A DNA stretch of 64,000 bases from Euphorbia lathyris (Eukaryota > Streptophyta > Magnoliopsida > Malpighiales > Euphorbiaceae): assembly GCF_963576675.1 (NCBI RefSeq), contig NC_088919.1:48568501-48632500 (forward strand), in the 5' to 3' direction. The notes beneath the pieces were generated by a model. The model was not told the DNA's origin. It saw nothing but the letters and a program-made list of their open reading frames with translations, and ran no database searches. The position numbers and the translations under genes are program-made. Every line of letters begins with the position of its first letter. The stretch's first letter is position 1. Below are positions 12,601 through 19,560 of this stretch, in pieces.

Positions 12601-15578
12601 ACCAGAATCAATGACCCACTTTGAAGACGAAGAAATGAGGCACTTATTAGAATTACCTGAATCAGCAATAGCAGTGATAGGTGAAGTAGAATGCTGAGGA
12701 GCTAATGATTTTTGATACTTAGCATATTCATTTGCAGTAAGGGTGTAGGTCGGACCAGAGGATGTAGCATCACTAGTGACAATGTGAGCAGACCGGTGCC
12801 TGTGCTGCCCCTTTGCCTTAAGTTTGGGACAGGTACGCGTGGTATGACCCGACTCATGACAGTAATAGCACTCAAAGACTCTGTTCCCTTCAGTTGGATA
12901 TCTGGTGTCCCGAAAGACTCTGTTCCCTTCAGTTGGATATCTGGTATCCCGAGTACCACCCTTAGTCGGACCCTTATAAGAGCGGTCAAATGAAGGCTTG
13001 TGGCTGACTAGAGCACTGGAAGCAGGAACAACAGGAGTGGATGACAGAACCAGCCCACTTCGCAAAACACGGCTAAGAGCTTCCTCAGCATCAGGAATGG
13101 TGGCACTAGAGAGAATCTGGGAAGTAACACCCTCAAAATCAGAACCAAGTCCACACAGATAGCGAAGAACAAACATTTGTTCCCGTTGAGCTTGCAACAC
13201 TCTTATATCAGTACTCAAAGGCAGCAATTCATTCAACTGCTGAAAAATTTCCCTCAACTGCATATAGTAATCCTGAGCAGATTGACCCTGACGATCAGTA
13301 GTATAGAAAGACTTATACGTATCGTATAAGCGAGACAAATTATCCTTCCTGCATACATATTTTGCAGATAGTCCATAAGTTGTTTGACATACTCACAATG
13401 ACGAACCAAACCAATAATAGACGCATCAATAGAGTTCTTGATACCCAAAAACAAACAGGCATCATCTGCCATCCAATCCTCATCATCTGTCTTAGGATGA
13501 TCAGTTAAATGACGGGTCTTCTTGATGCTACGCAAATAAATCTTAATTGTTTTAGACCAGTCTAAATAATTGGAACCCGTCAATTTATGATCAGTAATCT
13601 TAGGAGAAACTGTCATAATGCCACTAACCACATTTTTACTAGATTCAACTCTCTTATCCTTGTCCTGAGCCATTTTAGCAAAGAAGAAACACAACCCAAC
13701 AAGTTTCAGCAAAAAAGAAACACAAACAGGGACCAACCTTCACAGGGTGCGAAAACAAAAGTCGCCGGAACACAAAATAAACTGCACAGGGAGGACGATC
13801 GGAGGGAGACGAAGCCAACAATGTTGGTCGGAGTCGAATCGGCGGCCGGAGGTGGCCGGACGCGCCGGCGCGTGGAGGAGGGTTGCCGGAATCAGGTGGC
13901 GCGTGCGGTGCACTCGCCGGTCGGAATGTCGCCGGACCGCCGCGAAAATGCCGATCTGAGGATGGGTAGACGGCTGGGCCGGAAGGTGAGACTAGGTGAT
14001 GACCGGAAAAATGGAAATCGGAAGAAGGTGGAACCCTAAATCAGTTTGCACACTAGGGCAAACACAAAAGAAAAACACTGCATACTAGGGCAGGCTCTGA
14101 TACCATGTAGTTTGAGAAAACTCGATAGTATATTATTGGAACAATAGGTATTTATATACAAAGTGGTATAGATGCTAATAGGTCCTTGAACTAATATGCT
14201 AATAGGTCCCTAAACTAATATCTATATACAATTACATACATTACATGAGCCTAGGCCGGTATTCATCTATTCTTTTCTGCATTCAGACCGTTTCAATCAC
14301 ATTTACATGTGTTTGTTTACCGTCCTGCAGTCTGACGGGCAGGAAACAGTTGTGTGGGCTAGCTAGTACTTGGTTTGGTTAGTTTACAGAGCTAAAGATT
14401 AGTTGTTAGATTAGCCTAAAATCAGCAATATTTAGGTAAAAGGTACAATTTGAAGTCTATACTTGGCTAAATTTTGATTTGCTCTTTTAGTACATGCACT
14501 TCTACTTTTCATCCATTCACACACATTTCTATTAATCAAAACTTGATATGAACACTTAGAACTATATGGATGTCGATGCCTGTACAATAGGAAGCTTTTA
14601 TTACATGCTTCAATTCGTTATTCCTTAATTCCGCCATCTTCTCCTTCAATTTCGACCTATTAATTAAAAGAAGAAAGATATGTTTACACATGTTAAGTTG
14701 AAATTGAGAGTTTATGAATTGAAACAAAAATTAAGATTTTATGAGTGAGTGCAGAGGCTATAAGAGCCCAAATCAAAGTACATAAGCTAATTGAACAAAT
14801 TTAGCTAAGTACACAGGGTAAATTATAACTTTTGCCCTCAATATCAGCTAATGTTTTTGACAGATTGACTGTACTCGGCTTTAATTTTAGTGTAAATCAT
14901 CTATATTTATTGAAGCTGACATTTTTTTTCCTAGATTTATTGTTCTCAGCTTTAATTTGCAAGAGTATAATTATCTAATGAAGATAATATTTGGTGGCCA
15001 AGTATTAAAATTTCTACCTTTTGGTCTTTTAACCTACTAGAAAAGGTCTAATACATCTCTAGCCTCCAAACGTGTCTAGAAAAGTCTAACAACCCTTCCA
15101 ATTTTGAAAACAATCAATTACTCCTTGAAGCTTGCTTTGTTCTAGGTGATAGAGCAAGTGGATATTTGTACAAGTTGAAGCACGTATCACCCTTAAACAA
15201 GTTCAAGGGTCAATAGATCATTTTAAGTAAGTATAAGGCCAATAAGTAAGTTGAGATAAGCAATAGATCACTCTATGCAAGTTTAAAGAGTTAATCAGTG
15301 GTTTTCAAAGTTTAGGAGGCAATCGGTTTTTATGATTAACTTGAAGGGGAAGAAAACGTCACATTTCATTGTTCAGGAAAATTGTTTGGGTACCAAACCA
15401 TGTATGCTTGCATAATTGATAAACATATGTTGTTGCTTAATTAATTAGTTTCTCCCTGCTGCAGGTTGCACCATATAAAAGATTACGTAGAGTGACATTT
15501 ATAAACAGTGTCCCTAAGTCAGCTGCTGGCAAAATTTTGAGAAGAGAATTGATTGAGAAAGCTCGTTCCAAGATGTGA
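2661..15578 (+). CDS. 4CLL7: Peroxisomal 4-coumarate:CoA ligase-like acyl-activating enzyme (4CLL7 type), 6 exons
   Basis: ATP-dependent carboxylate:CoA ligase of the ANL (AMP-binding) family. Joining 2661-3668, 4742-4931, 5969-6114, 7909-7976, 8223-8325 and 15465-15578 gives 1629 nt, 542 residues, with all introns GT..AG and in phase. Visible motifs: P-loop [10 protein letters not shown] (196-205), GYGMTETCG (337-345), GEICLRG (388-394), TGDLGYF (420-426), DRIKELIK (436-443), the hinge-side GFQVAPAELE (446 on) and the catalytic lysine in [12 protein letters not shown] (K528). It ends in RSKM, a plant PTS1 signal, so peroxisomal import is expected. From memory it matches Arabidopsis At4g05160 (4CLL7) almost throughout and shares its SKM end. 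That protein is reported to activate medium-chain fatty and jasmonate-precursor acids; the substrate here is inferred. No frameshift or stop is seen. The last intron is 7.1 kb because of transposons. Confidence 0.93.
3955..4428. repeat. Tandem duplication in intron 1 (239-bp unit)
   Basis: Copy 1 (3955-4193) and copy 2 (4194-4428) both run from GCACCAGAGAGATTTATGG to GGCATCGATTATGA. They differ by only a few substitutions and small indels. They lie directly upstream of the duplicated exon 2, so intron 1 has grown by at least two separate tandem duplications. Confidence 0.85.
4447..4640 (+). pseudogene. Decayed tandem duplicate of exon 2 with its intron flank
   Basis: Sequence 4541-4640 aligns base for base with the start of the functional exon 2 (4742 on), including the ATGGCATGA, GGAATTATTT and AATCCAAGGGAAGGAAC blocks. 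It keeps a CCAG acceptor just before it and a possible GTGATA donor at 4641. Read in the exon 1 frame it hits TAA after eleven codons, and it also has T for C and other changes. Intron sequence upstream (GAATTAGTGAA...TTTTCCTT.ATGAAAAT) is duplicated too: 4450-4530 versus 4645-4735. If spliced in, it would truncate the enzyme before the GYGMTETCG motif is complete. Confidence 0.85.
4742..4931 (+). CDS. 4CLL7: 4CLL7-like exon 2
   Basis: Residues 337-400, containing GYGMTETCG, the PGVE turn and GEICLRG. Acceptor CATGGCAG, donor AAG|GTAGG, ends in phase 1. A broken duplicate of this exon lies about 200 bp upstream. Confidence 0.92.
5702..5914. mobile_element. 203-bp TRIM/SMART-like mini LTR element in intron 2
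   Basis: Two near-identical terminal repeats (5707-5776 and 5839-5909) both begin TGTCAGATATTAATATGAAG. The second ends TGACA, giving TGTCA...TGACA termini. Immediately after the first repeat is TGGTATCAGAGCC (5777-5789), the primer-binding site complementary to initiator tRNA-Met. Just before the second repeat is a purine tract, TATGGGGGTG. The whole is flanked by the 5-bp duplication ATCAC (5702-5706 and 5910-5914). These are all the parts of a terminal-repeat retrotransposon in miniature, with only about 62 bp inside. It is non-coding and needs trans-acting proteins. Confidence 0.85.
5969..6114 (+). CDS. 4CLL7: 4CLL7-like exon 3
   Basis: Residues 400-448, with the TGDLGYF and DRIKELIK motifs that form the end of the large domain and the hinge. 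Enters in phase 1, leaves in phase 0 (CAG|GTAACT). Confidence 0.93.
6466..7045 (+). mobile_element. GC-rich LTR-like repeat, copy 1 (intron 3)
   Basis: A GC-rich island in an AT-rich intron without a conserved reading frame. Blocks such as GTGGTGCCGAGACC, GGTGGATCACTTAA, GGTGGCAGAGATCC and CTTATACCATCT recur in diverged form at 24870-25330 on the minus strand. The part near 6930-6960 (CCATTGATATG..TT.ATTCAA) recurs at 19350-19380. I read it as a solo LTR or fragment of a retrotransposon; ends and target duplication were not found. Confidence 0.55.
7260..7640 (+). repeat. Possible solo LTR in intron 3
   Basis: Has the texture of a copia LTR: TGTTAGTAATTCTG, repeated TTAGCTAGGTTGTTAGC, a long pyrimidine-rich leader (CTTCTTCTTCC...TCTCTCCC) and a GGTTCTGACA end. 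I found no 5-bp duplication, so the boundaries are loose. Confidence 0.35.
7909..7976 (+). CDS. 4CLL7: 4CLL7-like exon 4
   Basis: Residues 449-471 ([11 protein letters not shown]...AIP), the start of the C-terminal AMP-binding lid. Acceptor TTTTAG, donor CCC|GTAAGT, ends in phase 2. Confidence 0.92.
8025..8160 (+). repeat. LTR relic in intron 4
   Basis: TATCCCACATTG, GGGAGCTATATGGCTCC, TATATATTTGAGGCAATC, GGGAGGAGTTAGGCC and a final ACATGGTATAACTAAGG. This word order resembles plant LTRs that end just before a TGGTATCAGAGC primer-binding site; here that site looks decayed. It nearly fills the 246-bp intron 4. Confidence 0.4.
8223..8325 (+). CDS. 4CLL7: 4CLL7-like exon 5
   Basis: Completes P471 and encodes [20 protein letters not shown] through IEPQ (residue 505). 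Acceptor TTTTCAG, donor CAA|GTAAGA. This exon is followed by the transposon-filled 7.1-kb intron 5. Confidence 0.92.
8416..9246. mobile_element. 815-bp non-autonomous hAT-type element
   Basis: The element 8424-9238 is bounded by perfect 8-bp target duplications ATCCAAAC (8416-8423 and 9239-9246). Its inverted ends are CTATGAAGCACCGATAC and, on the other strand, CTATGAAGCACTGATAC. Both subterminal zones are dense in GGTACG/CGTACG words; the right one also has CCCCGGCGAATCC repeats. The middle is AT-rich with a GACCAGATGAGAGGAAGACC repeat near 8765-8840. The 8-bp duplication and subterminal repeats point to hAT; no transposase is encoded. Confidence 0.85.
9376..9515 (-). repeat. 3' LTR of the copia element
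   Basis: 140 bp, TG...CA ends (TGTAATG...CTACA on the minus strand). Contains an internal direct repeat of ATGCTAATAGGTCCCTAAAC. Differs from the other LTR at three positions. Confidence 0.95.
9523..13338 (-). CDS. Copia gag-pol polyprotein (main open frame, lacks gag N-terminus)
   Basis: An uninterrupted frame of 1271 codons encodes the copy-and-paste machinery. In order: the C-terminal half of gag, CCHC zinc knuckle (C157, C160, H165, C170), aspartic protease (DSGATDH, 244-250), GAG-pre-integrase HCRLGHP (about 370), integrase core with [10 protein letters not shown], reverse transcriptase with YVDD at about 953, and RNase H with SDADWAGD at about 1116. The ATG at 13338 is not the true start: gag begins upstream in another frame. 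The stop lies inside the polypurine region just before the 3' LTR. A 39-bp in-frame tandem duplication sits just before the zinc knuckle. Confidence 0.93.
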   Translation of the reverse strand: MSRLYDTYKSFYTTDRQGQSAQDYYMQLREIFQQLNELLPLSTDIRVLQAQREQMFVLRYLCGLGSDFEGVTSQILSSATIPDAEEALSRVLRSGLVLSSTPVVPASSALVSHKPSFDRSYKGPTKGGTRDTRYPTEGNRVFRDTRYPTEGNRVFECYYCHESGHTTRTCPKLKAKGQHRHRSAHIVTSDATSSGPTYTLTANEYAKYQKSLAPQHSTSPITAIADSGNSNKCLISSSSKWVIDSGATDHVTGNSELFTSHNKTFPSHVAIADGTHSPVIGSGTINPTSSLSLSSVLNVSGFTFNLISVSQLTRSLNYSISFFPDHCLFQDLMTKQIIGSGRESGGLYILDTTVRRPVALSSVSTPFDEHCRLGHPSLPVLKKLCPQFQDLSSLDCESCQFAKHHRLFSPPRVNKRSSFPFELVHSDVWGPCSVVSKPGFRYFVIFVDDYSRTTWLYLMKSRSELFTHFTTFCAEIKTQFNVSVHILRSDNAKEYFSGQFQSFMIQNGILHQSSCVDTPSQNGVAERKNRHLLETTRALLFQTRVPKHFWADAVSTVCFLINRMPSSMLQSETPYGTLFPHKPVFHVSPRIFGCTCFVRDVRPQVTKLDPKALKCVFLGYSRLQKGYRCFSPSLDKYLVSSDVTFMEHLPFFSMSSDISKGDTDVDDELVYQVHQVSDGCPSKPPITQVYSRCERPPASDPVPISAPPSDPAPESSQTTDELPIALRKGKRSCSHPISAFVSYERLSSPSQSFVASLDSATTPKSVSEALSHPGWRHAMIDEMNALDANGTWDLVNLPVGKKPVGCRWVFAVKVNSDGSVARLKARLVAKGFAQTYGVDYSDTFSPVAKMGSIRLFISLAAHSNWPLHQLDIKNAFLHGDLQEEVYMEQPPGFVAQGEYGKVFRLRKSLYGLKQSPRAWFGKFSQAIEVFGMKCKCDHSVFYKHSASGIILLVVYVDDIVITGSDMSGISSLKSFLHGQFHTKDLGALKYFLGIEVSRSKKGIFLSQRKYVLDLLSETGKSGAKPCSAPMTPNAHLTSEGKPFEDPGRYRRLVGKLNYLTVTRPDIAYSVSVVSQFMSSPTVDHWTALEQILCYLKGTPGRGLLYKNYGHTQIECFSDADWAGDKDDRRSTTGYCVFVGGNLISWKSKKQHVVSRSSAEFEYRAMSQSVCEIMWIRHLLSELGFNVTTPAKLWCDNQAALHIASNPVFHERTKHIEIDCHFVRETLEENIIATAYIGTNEQLGDIFTKALNGVRVNYICNKLGMSNIYAPA
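12876..12953. repeat. 39-bp tandem repeat inside copia gag
   Basis: Two copies (12876-12914, 12915-12953) of a unit starting AGACTCTGTTCCCTTCAG, differing at one or two bases. It adds 13 residues ([13 protein letters not shown] twice) without changing the frame, just upstream of the zinc knuckle. Confidence 0.9.
13344..13673 (-). pseudogene. Copia gag N-terminal part, frameshifted
   Basis: From ATG 13673 (MAQDKDKRV...) it encodes the start of gag, with [13 protein letters not shown] and a helix-rich body as in plant copia UBN2-type gag. The match to the main frame switches by one base at about 13344-13349, in a short run (CCTTCC on the plus strand), which looks like a single-base deletion. 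The break is in the middle of a gag domain, not at a gag-pol border, so programmed frameshifting is unlikely and this copy is probably unable to make full gag-pol. Confidence 0.8.
13740..14040. other. GC-rich leader of the copia element
   Basis: Untranslated region between gag and the 5' LTR; on the plus strand it is rich in CCGG, CGCCGG and GGCCGG. It shows no conserved protein. CG-rich leaders are common in plant copia elements. Confidence 0.6.
14106..14245 (-). repeat. 5' LTR of the copia element
   Basis: 140 bp, nearly identical to the copy at 9376-9515. The TGGTATCAGAGCC primer-binding site abuts its inner end. Confidence 0.95.
14860..15350. repeat. Spacer repeats in intron 5
   Basis: Contains several diverged AAGTTTAA-GG-CAAT-GATCA phrases of the kind also seen at 16240-16545, 18640-18960, 28790-29190 and 50340-50720. 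No coding potential. Family unknown to me. Confidence 0.4.
15465..15578 (+). CDS. 4CLL7: 4CLL7-like exon 6 with peroxisomal SKM end
   Basis: Residues 506-542: [20 protein letters not shown] onward, catalytic lysine K528, and the terminal tripeptide SKM before TGA (15576-15578). The acceptor is CTGCTGCAG. It is in phase with exon 5 despite the 7.1 kb of intervening transposons. Confidence 0.93.
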   Translation, partial: VAPYKRLRRVTFINSVPKSAAGKILRRELIEKARSKM

Positions 15579-17880
15579 GATTCTCAACATTAACCGAAAT
15601 GGATAAAAAGGTTGGTACTCTACTTCCTTTTCTTCATTTACCAATGTATTTGAAACATAATCTGTTCTGTTACAGTTGTGAATTATTTGAGCTCATGTCA
15701 TCTCCTCTAGTCAATTTTCAAAAAAGAAAAAAAGGAAAAACTTGGGATTAAGTCATTGAACTTTTACGGTTTTTAGAAATTAAGCTCACAATTTTAAAGA
15801 TTAAACTTGTAATATTTAATTTTCACACCATGGAGCCTTTCATTAAGTGTTCCGTTAGTTAAGCCGTTAGAAAAGAGTTCAATATGTGTAAGTTAAAGAT
15901 CATAAGTTTAATTGTTAGAGATTTAATCAAGAAAAATTGAAAAGATTGGAGATTTTTCAATATATTTTCTACCTAATAATGATAAAAAAAAAAAACATGT
16001 ATTAGAATTTAGAAAGACTCATTTTTTATATATATATCGATTGACATTAGTAGTTAAATCAGTACAAATTGATACGTGTCATAATGACATTGATTTGGTA
16101 ATACCTACCAAGTTGAGGTGCGAAAATAAAATAGTACCTAAAATTCAGTTTCGATAAACTGACATGCAAGGGGCCAAAACCTCTGCCTGTTATTTCCAGC
16201 AAAAGCAGTAGTAGAAGGTGAAGAAGCAGAAACTTGGTTTAACACATCGGGGCCCTAAATTTGGCCAGAAAATTTAATTGGGCCTTTAAACTTTAAAGGC
16301 ATTTCATTAGTCTTGTGAACTTAAAATGTCTCATTAACCTTTTAAGTTTCATGTCACAGAATAAGATTTGAATAAGTGAAAATGCTTATCATTTTAAGTT
16401 AATGGAGCTCATGATCATTGTATCCACTTCAGGTAGAAAATGTTATTATGAGCAAATTTAGAGAGCTAATAAGCTATTCTAAACAAGTTTAAAAGACTCA
16501 TGAGAAGCTTTTAAAATTTAGGGAGCCAATTGGTTTTTTTTTTTTTTTTATATCTAAGTTGGGGGCGGGATGTATTTAGCCCAGAATTTATCATTCTTAA
16601 GGCCCAATCACACAACTTTCTTCTTAAATGCTCTTCGGTCTCCCCTCCTTTTCTTCTTTTTCCCACCTTTATTGCTTGTTTTCAGTTTCCATTGTTTGAA
16701 TTTCGTTATGATTGAATTTGATCATCATAACTATCACATTAAGGGGTCCTTGACTTAAACATCAAATTTAGAAATGGAATCAGAATGTCATAAAATCAGA
16801 ATCAACATTGAAAAAAAAGTCAATTTTTTTCATTCATAACTGATTCCTAGGAGTAGAGGAGAAAATTGTTAATTCTCAAATGTAGGGGAATATAATTTCC
16901 ATTTCCAATTCTATTTAATCAGATAATAGGTTAACTAAATGATAGGAAACAGAATTATTCACTCCCATGGTGACTTCGTAGTATATTCCTCTAGAATCAA
17001 ACATTTCTATTATAAGCATTGTGAGTTACCTTTATAACTAGTGTATATGAAATACTTAAGACTTACATTTACACCTAATTCACACCTAAAAGATATCTTG
17101 ATAGTTGGGTAAAAGTATTTAACATTTGTAGATAACTCGGTACCTTTATAGTTAGATACTATGAGATATTTAATAGTTAACACACATGAAATTTGTGTGA
17201 CTAAACATCTACTGGCAATTTGGACTTAACTCAAGCTCAAAAGGTATCTTAAAGAATGGGGATTACCTCACACTAATAAAAGACTCGTTATTTTTATAGC
17301 TAGTCAATATGAAATATTTAACGGCATTTATAAGCAAGCGGCTAAGCAAATAATTATTGAAGTAACTAATTTTCTATTTGATAACCATAAGCAATTAATT
17401 CAAAACAAAGAATAATTTAAAATCCATACTAGTGTTCTAAAATATTTGTAAATTGAAAGTATTAGTTCAAAATACAATAAATGCAAAAGAAGTAAAGAAC
17501 TCCAACTTTCTGTTCAAATAATATAGAAGATTAGCCATTCTAGTTGCAAGTAAAAATTGAATTTAACAGAAGAGATTTTGTGGCTTCTTTATATATTTGG
17601 GCTTCTTTAGGCTTGGGTTTGCAAAGATAAAATTTGCTTACTGTACTTGACAAAATTTGTCAATTTGGCTAGTCTATTTTAATTTTAATGCATTTGACTC
17701 GTATATATTTTTTGAAAATTTGACTATTGATAGAATATTATTTTGGTGAAATTGATAGAATATTATTAGCACTATATACACACTGTTAAAGGACGTGCGT
17801 TCAACTATATCCTTCAATCATATAACTATGCCTGCATTTCGAAATAGTCGATATAACTATGTCAGAGATTTTACGAAAAC
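15579..17880. other. 3' flank and AT-rich intergenic DNA
   Basis: Contains the 3' UTR of the 4CLL7-like gene; I could not place the poly(A) site. A spacer-repeat block lies at about 16240-16545 and a TTTC/TTTT-rich stretch at 16520-16700. Short open frames near 16530-16760 are low-complexity and unconvincing. No other gene seen. Confidence 0.5.
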
Positions 17881-17888
17881 TTAAAAGC

Positions 17889-17995
17889 AATGTTATCAGA
17901 ACCGGACCAGACATCAAACCGGATTGATGACTGGGTTACGGGTCATTTGGTCGGACCGGATGGCTCGGATTGGTCGAACCGGATGACGTAATAAA
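17889..17995. mobile_element. One end of a CCGG-rich MITE
   Basis: GTTATCAGAACCGGACCAGACATC...ACCGGATGACGTAATAAATA, with repeated ACCGGAT/CGGACCGG words. It resembles the terminal part of widespread plant MITEs with AACCGG subterminal repeats. The opposite end is missing; the SINE-like hairpin lies about 70 bp downstream. Confidence 0.45.
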
Positions 17996-18062
17996 TAAAT
18001 AAATAATATTTATATACATTAAATATATATAATTAATTTAAAATTATTTTTATACATTATAT

Positions 18063-18199
18063 GGATATATATAAAAAAAAAAAAAAAGGGCGGCCCGGTC
18101 GCATTACGCGTCCCCGCCGAGCGAGGGTCCCCGGACCCTCGCTCGGCGGGGACGCGTAATGCGACCGGGCCGCCCTTTTTTTTTTTTTTATATATATCC
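18063..18199. repeat. Near-perfect 68-bp inverted repeat made of a SINE 3' tail
   Basis: Left arm 18063-18130 and right arm 18133-18199 are reverse complements apart from 15 A versus 14 T, separated by CC. Each arm is GGATATATATA, an A run, then GC-rich GGGCGGCCCGGTCGCATTAC to GAGGGTCC. From memory, the right arm reads like the 3' end of the plant Au SINE (...CGCGTAATGCGACCGGGCCG then CCC and T run). The structure would then be two SINE 3' tails joined head to head. It would form a very stable hairpin. An inversion artefact of sequencing or assembly cannot be excluded. Confidence 0.85.
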
Positions 18200-18349
18200 A
18201 AAATAAATTATAAACAATTTTGGTTTGTTATTTTTTGTTAATTTGAGTCTTAAATATATAAAGAATAATTAAATTCAGAATAAATTGAAATATATCAACG
18301 TATTCTATGCCATAAGATCTTTATAAAAATATATTATAAACTCAAAACG

Positions 18350-18600
18350 GACAAATGATGAGTGAGAAATTGATGCTCAAAGTGAACCATTTGAAATGGT
18401 TTGGAAGAAGATAAAATGAAATTAAACATTTACATCCCACATAGGAAAGAAATGAGAAACTTAACTAGTTTATAAGTAAATGGGCTTTACAAGCCTTTAA
18501 CCAATTACTAGGGAAAAGGCTCTCTCACGCGTAGGGGGTGTAATCGATTAACCATCGGGTTAGAGGCGCACCCGCACGACGTGGGCAACGCGGATGCCGC
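18350..18600 (+). repeat. LTR-like relic
   Basis: CATCCCACATAGGAAAGAAATGAGAAACTT.. TATAAGTAAATGGGC.. CTCTCACGCGTAGGGGGTGT, followed by a GC-rich GGCGCACCCGCACGACG stretch. The order matches plant LTR promoters (CCCACAT..TATAAGT) but ends were not found. Confidence 0.35.
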
Positions 18601-18628
18601 ACCAAAATTAGGTCCCATGACTTGACAC

Positions 18629-18942
18629 CTACCTTTTAATTTCAAAAAAGTTAAAGGTTTAATTCGCGATTTTAAATTTCTAAAATAAATTAATTTTCGA
18701 TTTTTAGAGCATTTTTTCTAGATTTGGAGACTTGATCATGACACTTTAAGTAAATAAACACTATGTAAGTTCACGGTAACCAAACCTACCTTTTAATTTC
18801 AAAAAAGTTAAAGGTTTAATTCGCGATTTTAAATTTCTAAAATAAATTAATTTTCGATTTTTAGAGCATTTTTTCTAGATTTGGAGACTTGATCATGACA
18901 CTTTAAGTAAATAAACACTATGTAAGTTCACGGTAACCAAAC
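18629..18942. repeat. Perfect 157-bp tandem duplication
   Basis: Units 18629-18785 and 18786-18942 each run from CTACCTTTTAATTTC to GGTAACCAAAC and appear identical at every base I checked. The unit contains the AAGTTTA-type spacer repeat. Identity implies a very recent duplication or an assembly artefact. Confidence 0.9.
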
Positions 18943-19009
18943 TTTTTTTTACAAGTTTAAGGTAACTATGTACTAAGCACCTTAAAGTATAAATTAGCCA
19001 TCTATAACT

Positions 19010-19560
19010 GTAAGCACAAGCCCATTCCAAGTCACTTGTGTGGTGCTCATATTTGTCATCCAATTTTGAATATTGTCTAGTAAAATTCTGCGTATATGTA
19101 CTAGACCTTAGCCTTCGTAGGATCACCTACTATAGATTCGACAGCTCCTTAGTGTCTATAGGACTCCATCCTATGGAGACATCTCACATCCTTCCTTAAG
19201 CAAGATGCCCTCCTCCTCCTAGTTTCGGATGGACTAGGATCGATCATTCAAGTCAAATACTTGTTCACTAGCCTAGGGATGGTGGACGTCCTACTCCGAT
19301 GTAACCATTCCTTATAGCAGTTCTTTTACCAACTTAAATTCTTAGAAGAATAACCATTGATATGCTTCATCCAATATTTCTTGTTCAAGTTTCTTTAGGA
19401 AGCCTCGAAAGGCATACGAGTGCTCCTCTCGTAGACAAGTACCTACTAAGTCCGCTCCTACTGCACAGGAGTATCAACAGGCCGTAGTGAGCATCCTGGG
19501 ACGGACCCTAGGGCACTCTGCGCCTTGCTCACGGGGTTAGACTGATAGAGGAATTAGCTG
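19010..19560 (+). mobile_element. GC-rich LTR-like repeat, copy 2
   Basis: Shares the order TATGGAGACATC..CATCCTTC..AAG..ATGCCC with the reverse complement of 24870-25330. Shares AACCATTGATATGCTTCATC with 6925-6950. Non-coding and moderately GC-rich in AT-rich surroundings. Confidence 0.5.

Larger units (their letters stand above)
9371..14250 (-). mobile_element. Full-length Ty1/copia retrotransposon in intron 5
   Basis: Complete structure on the minus strand: LTRs 9376-9515 and 14106-14245, 5-bp target duplication TGAGC (9371-9375 and 14246-14250), primer-binding site TGGTATCAGAGCC next to the 5' LTR (about 14093-14105), polypurine tract CTTGAGGGGGAG next to the 3' LTR (9516-9527). Total 4870 bp. 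The LTRs are only 140 bp, small for copia, and differ at three sites by eye, so the insertion is fairly recent. It sits antisense to the host gene, between exons 5 and 6. Domain order gag-protease-integrase-RT-RNase H defines Ty1/copia; an Ale/Retrofit-like lineage is a guess from the short LTRs. Confidence 0.96.

Noticed and set aside
13344..13349. Programmed gag-pol frameshift in the copia element
   Set aside because: The shift falls in the middle of a gag domain, far from a gag-pol junction, and no slippery motif is evident; a simple deletion fits better.
13587..14039. 150-codon plus-strand frame at the GC-rich end of the copia element
   Set aside because: Antisense to gag and the leader; Arg/Gly-rich because of CCGG-rich DNA, with no recognisable motif.
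18019..18201. 60-codon frame through the hairpin
   Set aside because: It only reads the palindrome; the same peptide-like string is produced by any perfect GC-rich hairpin.
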